From positions 1 through 11,733 of the forward strand of contig JBDRLH010000035.1 in NCBI GenBank assembly GCA_043813215.1: 11,733 nt of DNA, in the 5' to 3' direction. Positions 1 through 6,367 of the stretch are shown one piece after another. How positions within the stretch are numbered: the stretch's first letter is position 1; each line of letters starts with the position of its first letter. This DNA is from JBDRLH01 sp043813215 (GTDB lineage: Bacteria; Patescibacteriota; Minisyncoccia; Minisyncoccales; JAQTPW01). The translations under genes and the position numbers were made by a program. The notes below the pieces were generated by a model that saw only the letters and a list, made by a program, of their open reading frames with translations, was not told the DNA's origin and made no database searches.

Positions 1-1509
1 GTCGGCGACCAGACCCATCATACTTTCTTTGAAATGCTGGGGAACTGGTCTTTGGGAGATTATTTCAAGAAAGAAGCCATAAAAATGAGTTTTGAATTTC
101 TGACTGACAAAAAATGGCTTGGTATCGATAGGGCAAAACTAGCAATTTCAGTTTTTGCAGGGGATCAGGATGCGCCAAAAGACGAAGAATCAAAAAAAAT
201 TTGGAAAAGTTTAGGCATTCCAGAAGAAAGAATAAAGGGCTTGCCCAAGAAAGATAATTGGTGGGGGCCTGCCGGCCAAACTGGGCCTTGCGGGCCCGAT
301 ACAGAAATGTTTTATTGGACAGGAGCAGAAAGCACGCCCAAAGAATTTGATTCGGAAGACAAGCGCTGGGTGGAAATCTGGAACGATGTCTTCATGGAGT
401 ACTTCAAAAATATGGATGGAAGATATGAATCGCTTTTGCAGAAAAATGTCGATACTGGAATGGGTTTGGAAAGAATGCTGTCGGCAATAAGCGGATTGGG
501 AGATGATTACAAAACAGACGTGTTTTGGCCGATTATTGAAAAAATTCAGGAGTTGTCGGGAAAAAAATACGAGGATAACAAAAAAGAATTCAGAATTATT
601 GCCGACCACGTCAAAGCGGCAACGTTTATCATCGGCGATAGAAGGGGAGTAGAGCCATCAAATTTAGGACAAGGTTATGTTGTCAGGCGGTTAATCAGGC
701 GAGCGATCCGCCACGGAAAAACTTTGGATTTATCTGGTGATTTTTTGACGCCCTTGATAAAAAAAGTTGTGGAAATTTACGGTGATTTTTATGCTGAAAT
801 CAAAACAAAAGAGAATTTTATCACTGATGTTGTTGGAAAAGAAGTGGAAAAATTCGAAAAAACGTTAGAACAGGGCTTAAAGGAGTTTGAGAAAGGCAGA
901 GATGCCTTTGTTTTATACACCACTTACGGCTTTCCGATAGAATTGACTTTGGAGATCGCCAAAGAAAAAGGAATAAAAGTTGATGTTAAAAAATTTGAAG
1001 AAGAGTTAAAGCGCCACCAGGAACTTTCCAGGACAGCTTCAGCTGGGATGTTCAAAGGCGGTTTGGTTGATGCCGGAGAAAAGGCGGCGCACTATCATAC
1101 AGCCACCCATTTATTGTTGGCCGCCCTAAGGCAGGTTTTGGGTGATCATATTTATCAAAGAGGAAGCAATATTACGGCCGAAAGAATGAGGTTTGACTTT
1201 TCACATTCCCAAAAAATGACTGCCGAAGAAATTAAAAAAGTGGAAGACCTGGTTAATCAAAAAATAAAGGAAGATATTCCCGTGGTTTGCCAAGAAATGT
1301 CTCTAGAGGAGGCGAAAAAGAGAAAAATAATGGGAATTTTTGAAGACAAGTATGGCAACAATGTAAAAACCTACGCAGTAGAGGAGTTTTCCAAAGAAAT
1401 CTGCGGAGGCCCTCATGCCAAAAGGACATCGGAGCTGGGAAAATTTAAAATAATCAAGGAAGAATCATCGGCTTCGGGAGTCAGGCGCATTAAGGCTATT
1501 TTGGAATGA
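1..1509 (+). CDS. alaS: Alanyl-tRNA synthetase, 3' part (5' end outside window)
   Basis: Cytoplasmic class II synthetase that charges tRNA-Ala and hydrolyses mischarged Ser/Gly-tRNA-Ala. The frame is open from base 1 and begins VGDQTHHTFFEMLGNWS, a conserved stretch near the start of the catalytic core, so roughly the first 70 residues are missing; the ATG at 34 is internal. The catalytic part shows GPCGPDTEMFYW and the class II motif 3 VDTGMGLERM. The tRNA-recognition region has GYVVRRLIRRAIRHGK. The editing domain keeps its zinc ligands: HTATH (His codons 1096 and 1108) and CGGPH (Cys 1402, His 1414). The protein stops about 30 residues after CGGPH, so the oligomerising C-Ala domain is absent. 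The usual beta-barrel of about 100 residues before HTATH is also missing, because the sequence runs from AGMFKGGLVDAGEKA straight into the HxxxH helix. This compact form is, to my knowledge, usual in CPR bacteria. It ends in TGA. Confidence 0.96.
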   Translation, partial: VGDQTHHTFFEMLGNWSLGDYFKKEAIKMSFEFLTDKKWLGIDRAKLAISVFAGDQDAPKDEESKKIWKSLGIPEERIKGLPKKDNWWGPAGQTGPCGPDTEMFYWTGAESTPKEFDSEDKRWVEIWNDVFMEYFKNMDGRYESLLQKNVDTGMGLERMLSAISGLGDDYKTDVFWPIIEKIQELSGKKYEDNKKEFRIIADHVKAATFIIGDRRGVEPSNLGQGYVVRRLIRRAIRHGKTLDLSGDFLTPLIKKVVEIYGDFYAEIKTKENFITDVVGKEVEKFEKTLEQGLKEFEKGRDAFVLYTTYGFPIELTLEIAKEKGIKVDVKKFEEELKRHQELSRTASAGMFKGGLVDAGEKAAHYHTATHLLLAALRQVLGDHIYQRGSNITAERMRFDFSHSQKMTAEEIKKVEDLVNQKIKEDIPVVCQEMSLEEAKKRKIMGIFEDKYGNNVKTYAVEEFSKEICGGPHAKRTSELGKFKIIKEESSASGVRRIKAILE

Positions 1510-1518
1510 TTTTTTTTA

Positions 1519-1527
1519 TGGTAGAAT
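1519..1527 (+). promoter_or_regulatory. Candidate extended -10 promoter before the baseplate-J-like gene
   Basis: TGG followed by TAGAAT (1522-1527) forms an extended -10 just after the alaS stop. The best -35-like hexamer, TTGGAA at 1501-1506, is only 15 bases away, so the -35 is weak. Initiation near 1534 would give a leader of about 98 bases that includes the GC-rich inverted-arm element. The same TGN-TAGAAT form recurs at 8713-8721. Confidence 0.45.
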
Positions 1528-1547
1528 CAAATAACGCTCCGAATTTA

Positions 1548-1606
1548 TAATTTTCCTTGCGCCTTATCCTGCGCTCCGCCGGGTTCCGACGCGACCAGGA
1601 AAATTA
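1548..1606. repeat. GC-rich element bounded by 10-base inverted arms
   Basis: TAATTTTCCT (1548-1557) and AGGAAAATTA (1597-1606) are perfect inverted arms around a 39-base core. The core is far richer in G+C than the AT-rich gap around it and includes CTCCGCCGGG. It could be a small dispersed palindromic repeat (REP- or MITE-like) or an RNA stem in the leader of the downstream gene. Only one copy is in the window, so dispersal is inferred. An in-frame TTG at 1557 would translate through it, but the protein's natural start is the later ATG at 1632. Confidence 0.5.
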
Positions 1607-1631
1607 CAAACTCTTTGCTTATAACATTACA

Positions 1632-2924
1632 ATGAACAATAACCCTAAAATTTTTGACATATTGCCGCCCGGAAAAGCAGAAATCCAGCCGTCAAAAAAG
1701 AAAGAAGAGGCCCGGGCGCAGAAAACGATAAAGAAAGAAATTTCCCGCAGCGATTCGGGTCAGGAAAAAACAGAAGCCTCCTTTTCTAAAAAAATTATCA
1801 CCATCTCCGTATTTTTATTGGTTGTTTTTGTTCTTGTTTCAAATTTTGTTTTAAACAGGGCCGAAATCAAGATTTGGCCGGAAGTTGAAATTTCCGATTT
1901 GAGCGAGAAGGTTTTGGCAAGTACTGCCGAAACATCCGTTGATCCGCAGAAAAAAATCATCCCGGCAAAAATTTTTACAGAAGAAAAAACTTTTTCCCAG
2001 GAATTTTCGGCTACGGGTAAGACGCAAGAAGGCCAAAAAGCCTCAGGACAAATCCGCGTTTATAATAATTATTCCGACGTTCCGCAAACTTTGATAAAAA
2101 ATACGAGATTTATTTCAGCCGAAGGAAAGTTGTTCAGAACGATTGAAAAAATAATAGTGCCCGGCGGCACATACGATAAAGGAAAATTACAGCCCGGTTT
2201 TATTGATGCCGACGTCGTAGCCGACCAGATGGGCGAAAGTTATAATATCGGTCCTTCCACTTTTTCTATTCCGGGATTTGTCGGTACTCCAAAATATACC
2301 GCGTTTTACGGAAAATCTTCAGCGGCTATGTCGGGGGGATTTCTGGGAGAAGCGCCGCAAGTCGCAAAGGAAGACTTAGATAAAGCTAAAAAAACTTTAA
2401 GCGACAAGGCGACGCAAGAAGGTAAAATCTTTATAAAAAATACGGTTCCAGACGGCTTTGTCTTGCTGGACGAGGCAATTTATTCGGAAATTACCGAAAC
2501 AACTTCTTCTCTCCCGGCAGGCTCAAAGGCACAAACATTCACCTATTACGTCAAAGTCAAGTTAGAGGCAATTACTTTTGAGAAATCGGTTTTGGAAAGC
2601 CTTTCAAAAGAGATTATACTTTCAAATATTTCACCGGATAAAAAAATCCAGGAGGAAAGCATGAGCATTGTTTACAATTTTGATTCCTCGGATATTAAAA
2701 CGGGCAAGCTTGTTTTGAATGCGAGTTTCTCCTCAAAAATTTATTCGGATTTGGATAAAAAAAGCCTGACTCAAACTTTAGCTGGCGAATCTTTAACTAA
2801 GGCTCGAGAGGTTTTGACCGCTCAATCGGAAATTGCCAAAGTTCAGATCAAATCCTGGCCGTTCTGGACGAATACCATACCCAAAGACTTGCAAAAGATC
2901 GATGTCAGGCTGATCCTTGACTAA
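1632..2924 (+). CDS. Membrane-anchored baseplate-J-like protein, function unknown
   Basis: A 430-residue protein with a charged, Lys/Glu-rich cytoplasmic N-terminus (about residues 1-54), one transmembrane helix (about 55-74, core ISVFLLVVFVLVSNFVL) and a large extracytoplasmic region. The motifs RVYNNYSDVPQTL (about 141) and IPGFVGTPKYTAFYGKSS followed by a Gly-rich stretch (about 213-238) resemble proteins annotated in CPR genomes as baseplate J/gp47-like. No tail or secretion genes accompany it, so a contractile-injection role is not supported; an envelope-anchored structural or adhesive role is inference. I chose the ATG at 1632 because the upstream extension from a TTG at 1557 runs through a GC-rich inverted-repeat element and looks non-genic. 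There is no Shine-Dalgarno before 1632. The stop codon overlaps the -35 of the infA promoter. Confidence 0.85.
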   Translation: MNNNPKIFDILPPGKAEIQPSKKKEEARAQKTIKKEISRSDSGQEKTEASFSKKIITISVFLLVVFVLVSNFVLNRAEIKIWPEVEISDLSEKVLASTAETSVDPQKKIIPAKIFTEEKTFSQEFSATGKTQEGQKASGQIRVYNNYSDVPQTLIKNTRFISAEGKLFRTIEKIIVPGGTYDKGKLQPGFIDADVVADQMGESYNIGPSTFSIPGFVGTPKYTAFYGKSSAAMSGGFLGEAPQVAKEDLDKAKKTLSDKATQEGKIFIKNTVPDGFVLLDEAIYSEITETTSSLPAGSKAQTFTYYVKVKLEAITFEKSVLESLSKEIILSNISPDKKIQEESMSIVYNFDSSDIKTGKLVLNASFSSKIYSDLDKKSLTQTLAGESLTKAREVLTAQSEIAKVQIKSWPFWTNTIPKDLQKIDVRLILD

Positions 2925-2944
2925 AAACAAGGTTTTGATAATAT
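2917..2944 (+). promoter_or_regulatory. Promoter of the infA-ribosomal protein operon
   Basis: TTGACT (2917-2922) is separated by 16 bases from TAATAT (2939-2944), which is preceded by TG at 2936-2937, giving an extended -10. The -35 runs into the TAA stop of the preceding gene (2922-2924). Initiation near 2951 would leave a leader of only about 12 bases before the infA ATG. With the 8693-8721 promoter it is one of the two best promoters in the window. Confidence 0.7.
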
Positions 2945-2962
2945 CTAACTATTGCGCGTTTA

Positions 2963-3184
2963 ATGAATCAAGACAAAAGAATTCTACAGAAAAAAGGGGT
3001 GGTTTTGGAAGCTTTGCCGAGTACACTTTTTAAAGTGAAACTCGAAAACGGAAAAGAAGTTCTGGCGCACTTGGCAGGTAAGTTAAGAATGTTTCACATT
3101 AAAATTTTACCCGGCGACAGAGTCGTCGTAGAAACGAATCCTTACGACGAAAAACGAGGCAGGATAGTATACCGGGGCAAATAA
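2963..3184 (+). CDS. infA: Translation initiation factor IF-1
   Basis: A 73-residue cytoplasmic S1-type OB-fold protein of normal family length. IF-1 occupies the A site of the 30S subunit during initiation and helps IF-2 and IF-3 select the initiator tRNA. Conserved features are visible in order: GVVLEALPSTLFKVKLENG, the HLAGKLRM segment that contacts 16S rRNA helix 44, and ILPGDRVVVETNPYD followed by KRGRIVYR. It is the first gene of the operon, directly in front of rpmJ as in many bacteria, but the usual upstream secY-adk-map genes are replaced by alaS and the baseplate-J-like gene. No Shine-Dalgarno precedes the ATG. Confidence 0.97.
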   Translation: MNQDKRILQKKGVVLEALPSTLFKVKLENGKEVLAHLAGKLRMFHIKILPGDRVVVETNPYDEKRGRIVYRGK

Positions 3185-3194
3185 ATTATCTCAC

Positions 3195-3308
3195 ATGAAA
3201 GTAAAACCTTCAGTTAAGACAATTTGTAAAAATTGCAAAATCGTCCGAAGAAAGGGACGAATTTATATAATTTGTAAGAATCCCAAACACAAACAAAGAC
3301 AGGGATAA
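3195..3308 (+). CDS. rpmJ: 50S ribosomal protein L36
   Basis: A 37-residue ORF beginning MKVKPSVKTICKNCKIVRRK and ending in KHKQRQG, normal for L36, a small basic protein of the large subunit. The zinc-ribbon ligands of the zinc-binding (C+) form are all present: C11, C14, C27 and H32 (CxxC, then C-x4-H). It lies 10 bases after infA and 26 bases before rpsM, the standard infA-rpmJ-rpsM order, which supports so small a gene. There is no Shine-Dalgarno; the upstream bases are AT-rich. Confidence 0.95.
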   Translation: MKVKPSVKTICKNCKIVRRKGRIYIICKNPKHKQRQG

Positions 3309-3334
3309 ATTTAGTGCCTAGATAATTAATAAAT

Positions 3335-3724
3335 ATGCCAAGGATTGCCGGGGTCAGTATCCCCGAAAATAAACAAATAGGCATAGGGTTGTCTTATATA
3401 TACGGAATCGGATCTGCTTTAAGCAAGAAGATTTTGGGTTTGGCAAAAATTGATTTTACACGTAAGGCTTCAGAATTAAATCAGGAAGAAATTCTGCGCT
3501 TAAAAGATGTCATTGAAAAAAATTATAAAATAGAAGGAGATTTAAGGAGGGAAATAATGATGAATATAAAAAGGTTAAAAGATATTAATTGCTGGCGAGG
3601 CGTCCGCCATATCAAAGGCTTGCCTGTCAGGGGTCAGAGAACGAAGACAAACAACCGGACTATCCGCGGTAATGTCAGAAAAACCGTGGGATCTGGCAGA
3701 AAACCGGCGGCAGAAGCAACGTAA
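3335..3724 (+). CDS. rpsM: 30S ribosomal protein S13
   Basis: A 129-residue protein of the 30S head that contacts the P-site tRNA and bridges to the 50S subunit. It starts with the conserved MPRIAGVSIPENKQIGIGLS and shows YGIGSALSKKIL, a helix-hairpin-helix-like segment. The C-terminal tail contains WRGVRHIKGLPVRGQRTKTNNRT, the family signature reaching toward tRNA. The length is close to the family norm (about 120). It is second in the classic alpha-operon order L36-S13-S11-S4-alpha-L17. The start is fixed by the canonical MPRIAG; there is no Shine-Dalgarno. Confidence 0.97.
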   Translation: MPRIAGVSIPENKQIGIGLSYIYGIGSALSKKILGLAKIDFTRKASELNQEEILRLKDVIEKNYKIEGDLRREIMMNIKRLKDINCWRGVRHIKGLPVRGQRTKTNNRTIRGNVRKTVGSGRKPAAEAT

Positions 3725-3730
3725 AAACAA

Positions 3731-4186
3731 ATGGGGAAAAAACACGTCATTAAAAAAAGTGAAGAGGGATTGCCAAAGGAAGGTAAAGCCGTTGAAGGCG
3801 AACTTAGAAAAGAACCTCAGACGGTAATTTCTTCAAAAAAAATTGAAGAAGGCAGGGTTTATATAAATTCTTCTTATAATAATACGATAATTACTTTAAC
3901 TGATAAACAGGGGGATGTTTTGGGGTGGGTTTCAGCCGGCGGGATAGGTTTTCGGGGCACAAAAAAAGCCACTCCGTTTGCCGCCTCTAAAGTGGCCGAA
4001 AACATTTCTTTAATTGCTAAAAAGATGGGGATTGAAAGACTATCTGTTTGGGTAAAAGGGATAGGGTCGGGACGAGAGTCGGCCATCAGGTCTTTTTCAG
4101 CTAGAGGTTTTGATATTCTCTCGATAAAAGATGAAACTCCCATACCTCATAATGGTTGCCGGCCATCGAAAAAAAGAAGAGTCTAA
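3731..4186 (+). CDS. rpsK: 30S ribosomal protein S11
   Basis: A 151-residue platform protein of the 30S subunit near the E site and the Shine-Dalgarno/anti-Shine-Dalgarno region. The conserved core runs from GRVYINSSYNNTIITLTD through GWVSAGGIGFRGTKKATPFAA and GIGSGRESAIRSF to the terminal IPHNGCRPSKKRRV. About 40 charged residues precede the core, longer than the N-terminus of typical S11 (about 129 residues in total). Either this is a lineage-specific extension or translation begins later; no later ATG lies before the core. It starts 6 bases after the rpsM stop, with only an A-rich spacer and no Shine-Dalgarno. Confidence 0.96.
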   Translation: MGKKHVIKKSEEGLPKEGKAVEGELRKEPQTVISSKKIEEGRVYINSSYNNTIITLTDKQGDVLGWVSAGGIGFRGTKKATPFAASKVAENISLIAKKMGIERLSVWVKGIGSGRESAIRSFSARGFDILSIKDETPIPHNGCRPSKKRRV

Positions 4187-4202
4187 TTGATCAAAAAATA
4201 TA

Positions 4203-4832
4203 ATGACAGAATCAAAATGTAAAATTTGCCGCCGATATGGGAATAAGCTGTTTTTGAAAGGGGAGCGCTGTTTTTCGGCAAAATGCGCCTATACCAGGAG
4301 ATCTTATGCGCCCGGTCCCAAGGCCAAAAGGAGACTGGGTCAACTTTCCGAATACGGCAAGGAATTGCAAGAAAAACAAAAATTAAAGAATTGGTATAAT
4401 TTAAATGAAAGACAATTTGGCAACTATGTCAAAAAAGTTTTAGGAAAGCGAGGCAATATTAGCAATGCGGCTGAAGAATTAATTTCTATACTGGAGACCA
4501 GATTTGACAACGCTGTTTTCAGGATGGGATTTGCCCCTTCCAGACCGCAAGCCAAGCAATTGGTTTCGCACGGTCTTTTGATGGTTAACGGCAAGTATAT
4601 TGACACTCCAGCCCATGAGATAAAGAAGGGAGACGTTATCGCCATAAGGCCTAAAAAAATGAAAAAAGTCATTTCCCAAAACATTAAAAATTTATTAAAA
4701 AAATATAAAGCACCGAGTTGGCTGCAGATTGATTCAGAAAAATTAGAGGCAAAAGTTATCAAAAAGCCCACTTTGGAAGAAGCCGCTCCGCCAGCAGAAG
4801 TTTTGTCTATCTTTGAATTTTATTCCAGATAA
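4203..4832 (+). CDS. rpsD: 30S ribosomal protein S4 (zinc-binding form)
   Basis: A 209-residue primary 16S rRNA-binding protein that nucleates 30S body assembly. The N-terminal zinc knuckle is intact (C6, C9, C23, C28: CKIC, then CFSAKC), followed by the conserved YAPGPKAKRR. The S4 RNA-binding domain occupies about residues 98-160, with RFDNAVFRMGFAPSRPQAKQ and VSHGLLMVNGKYID. The C-terminus ends in FEFYSR, matching the family's EFYSR. Length is normal. In many bacteria S4 represses this operon by binding an RNA pseudoknot before rpsM. The spacer before rpsM here is only 26 bases, which leaves little room for such a structure unless it extends into rpmJ. Confidence 0.97.
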   Translation: MTESKCKICRRYGNKLFLKGERCFSAKCAYTRRSYAPGPKAKRRLGQLSEYGKELQEKQKLKNWYNLNERQFGNYVKKVLGKRGNISNAAEELISILETRFDNAVFRMGFAPSRPQAKQLVSHGLLMVNGKYIDTPAHEIKKGDVIAIRPKKMKKVISQNIKNLLKKYKAPSWLQIDSEKLEAKVIKKPTLEEAAPPAEVLSIFEFYSR

Positions 4833-4843
4833 TAATTGGTTAT

Positions 4844-4849
4844 TATAAT
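4844..4849 (+). promoter_or_regulatory. Possible internal -10 box upstream of rpoA
   Basis: A perfect TATAAT lies in the AT-rich 38-base gap between rpsD and rpoA, 21 bases before the rpoA ATG. No convincing -35 exists at 16-18 bases and there is no TGN before it. In DNA this AT-rich a consensus -10 can occur by chance, so this is a weak candidate for an internal promoter. Confidence 0.25.
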
Positions 4850-4870
4850 TAGTAATTAGAAATTTAAAAT

Positions 4871-5671
4871 ATGATTCCATTACCCTCTCAGCCAAAAATA
4901 GTAAAAAAAGAAGGCGCAAAAGCCATTTTTGAAATAGAGTCATTGTATCCGGGATACGGGGTTACCGTTGGCAACTCTTTGAGAAGGGTTTTGCTTTCTT
5001 CTTTGCAGGGAGCGGCAATAACCCAAATGAAAGTAAGGGGCGTATCTCATGAATTTTCAACCATTCCGGGAGTTCAAGAAGATGTCATCACCCTTATGCT
5101 TAATCTGAAAAAGCTTAGATTCCGCGTTTTTTCCGAAGAACCCCAAACAGGAAAATTACACATAAAAGGCGAAAAAGAAGCCAAGGGTTCTGATTTTGAA
5201 TTGCCCAGCCAGGTGGAATTAGTCAATAAGGATTGCCGCATAGCCACTTTGACCGCCAAATCTTCTGATCTTGAAATAGAAATAACAATTGAAAAGGGAG
5301 TGGGATATTTTGCCAGAGAAGACAGGAAAAAAGAGAAATTGGGAATTGGAGTCATTCCTCTGGACGCGATTTTCACGCCGTTAAAAAAAGTGAGCTTTAA
5401 GGTTGAAAATATGAGGGTCGGTGAAAGGACTGATTTTGATAAACTTTCCCTGGAAATAGAAACTGACGGTACGATTTCCCCAGAAACGGCTTTTTCGCAG
5501 GCGGCCAAAATTTTAGTTCTGCACTTCTCAATGTTTTCGGAAACATTCGCAGAAGAAATTCCGGTTCCAGGATCAGATAAAGAAGCTACGGCAAAGATAA
5601 CAAAGAAAAAGCGAGCTAGCGCTGTAAAAAAACAAAAACATGAGAAAAAGAAAAAAGGGAAGAAAACTTAG
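4871..5671 (+). CDS. rpoA: RNA polymerase alpha subunit lacking the C-terminal domain
   Basis: Alpha dimerises and scaffolds assembly of beta and beta' into core RNA polymerase. The N-terminal domain is complete: YPGYGVTVGNSLRRVLLSSL (about 26-45, dimerisation helix), GVQEDVITLMLNLKKL, GYFAREDRKKEK, IPLDAIFTPLKKVSF and ISPETAFSQAAKIL. At 266 residues it is well short of the usual 310-330. After about residue 226 there is only a 40-residue tail rich in Lys and Ala/Thr. No helix-hairpin-helix CTD, the module that binds UP elements and activators, is present. The reading frame ends inside rplQ, so the loss is not a recent frameshift with a remnant downstream. The last ten residues are encoded by DNA that also codes for the L17 N-terminus. 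Confidence 0.96.
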   Translation: MIPLPSQPKIVKKEGAKAIFEIESLYPGYGVTVGNSLRRVLLSSLQGAAITQMKVRGVSHEFSTIPGVQEDVITLMLNLKKLRFRVFSEEPQTGKLHIKGEKEAKGSDFELPSQVELVNKDCRIATLTAKSSDLEIEITIEKGVGYFAREDRKKEKLGIGVIPLDAIFTPLKKVSFKVENMRVGERTDFDKLSLEIETDGTISPETAFSQAAKILVLHFSMFSETFAEEIPVPGSDKEATAKITKKKRASAVKKQKHEKKKKGKKT

Positions 5672-5990
5672 CCTGAAAAAGGATCAAAGAAAAGCATTAT
5701 TGCGTTCATTGGCTGAAGCGCTTTTTATAAAAGAAAAAATAAAAACTACCGAAGCCAAGGCAAAAGAGGTTTCAATTTTTGTTGAAAAAATGATAACCGA
5801 AGCTAAAAAGAAAACACCATCTTCTGTAAGAAGGTTAGCAAGCTTTTTTTCAAGTAAATTAGTAAAAAAAATAACAACCGATATAGTTTTGAGATACGAT
5901 GGAAGAAAGGGCGGTTATACAAGAACCATCAAGCTGGGCCCTCGAAAAAGTGACGGGGGAAAAATGGCGATAATCGAATTGGTTGAATAA
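5640..5990 (+). CDS. rplQ: 50S ribosomal protein L17
   Basis: A 116-residue large-subunit protein near the exit of the peptide tunnel. The N-terminus MRKRKKGRKLSLKKDQRKAL matches the canonical L17 start (Met-Arg-x-Arg-Lys-x-Gly-Arg-Lys), which fixes the ATG at 5640 and shows that the 32-base overlap with rpoA is real. The core LRSLAEALFIKEKIKTTEAKAKE and the C-terminal GYTRTIKLGPRKSDGGKMAIIELVE segment are typical. Length matches the family (116-127). rpoA-rplQ is the conserved end of the alpha operon; translational coupling through the overlap is likely, as no Shine-Dalgarno is seen. Confidence 0.96.
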   Translation: MRKRKKGRKLSLKKDQRKALLRSLAEALFIKEKIKTTEAKAKEVSIFVEKMITEAKKKTPSSVRRLASFFSSKLVKKITTDIVLRYDGRKGGYTRTIKLGPRKSDGGKMAIIELVE

Positions 5991-6011
5991 TAAATATCTT
6001 TTATTCAAATC

Positions 6012-6362
6012 ATGGAAAGAAAAACTTATACAATTGACGCGACAAATAAGATTTTAGGAAGGCTGGCCGTTCAGATAGCTGGCCTGTTGAGGGGAAAGGG
6101 CAAAGCTGACTTCGTGCCATACAAAGACATGGGAGACGTTGTTATTGTAAAAAATGCCGGAGATATTAAAGTAAGCGGCAAAAAAGCTGATCAGAAAAAA
6201 TATTATCACCATTCTTTATACCTCGGCGGCTTAAAAGAAACCCCCTTTAAAAAACTTTTTGAAAAAGATCCGGGAAAAGTTCTGAAAAAAGCAGTTTGGG
6301 GAATGATGCCGAAAAATACTCTTCGCGATGAACAGATAAAAAGATTAAGGATTGAGAAATAA
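6012..6362 (+). CDS. rplM: 50S ribosomal protein L13, short form
   Basis: An early-assembly 23S rRNA-binding protein. It shows ATNKILGRLAVQIAGLLRGK, FVPYKDMGDVVIVKNAGDI, the KYYHHSLYLGGLK motif and VWGMMPKNTLRDEQIKRLRI. At 116 residues it is shorter than typical L13 (about 140). It lacks part of the N-terminal lead-in and the C-terminal YAGxxHPHxAQ tail, stopping right after the KRLRI helix. The rpsI start follows six bases later, so no C-terminal remnant exists in another frame; the protein appears natively short. Adjacent rplM-rpsI is a near-universal pair, here placed directly after rplQ. Confidence 0.95.
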   Translation: MERKTYTIDATNKILGRLAVQIAGLLRGKGKADFVPYKDMGDVVIVKNAGDIKVSGKKADQKKYYHHSLYLGGLKETPFKKLFEKDPGKVLKKAVWGMMPKNTLRDEQIKRLRIEK

Positions 6363-6367
6363 CATAT

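Noticed and set aside
211..609. Minus-strand and alternate-frame ORFs inside alaS, rpsK, rpsD, rpoA, the PEGA gene and the surface protein gene
   Set aside because: They lie wholly or mostly within confidently identified genes, show no family motifs and have low-complexity or odd composition typical of antisense reading frames.
1507..1519. T run after the alaS stop as an intrinsic terminator
   Set aside because: The eight-T run is not preceded by a convincing GC-rich hairpin.
1557..1631. TTG start at 1557 for the baseplate-J-like protein
   Set aside because: The added 25 residues are read through the GC-rich inverted-arm element and lack family features; the ATG at 1632 gives a sensible hydrophilic N-terminus.
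3321..3326. GATAAT eight bases before the rpsM ATG as an internal leaderless promoter
   Set aside because: It has no TGN extension and no -35, and lies in an AT-rich operon spacer where such matches are expected by chance.
5600..5671. Frameshift truncating rpoA and hiding a CTD downstream
   Set aside because: The DNA after the stop codes for complete L17 from its canonical start, and no CTD-like sequence is present in another frame.
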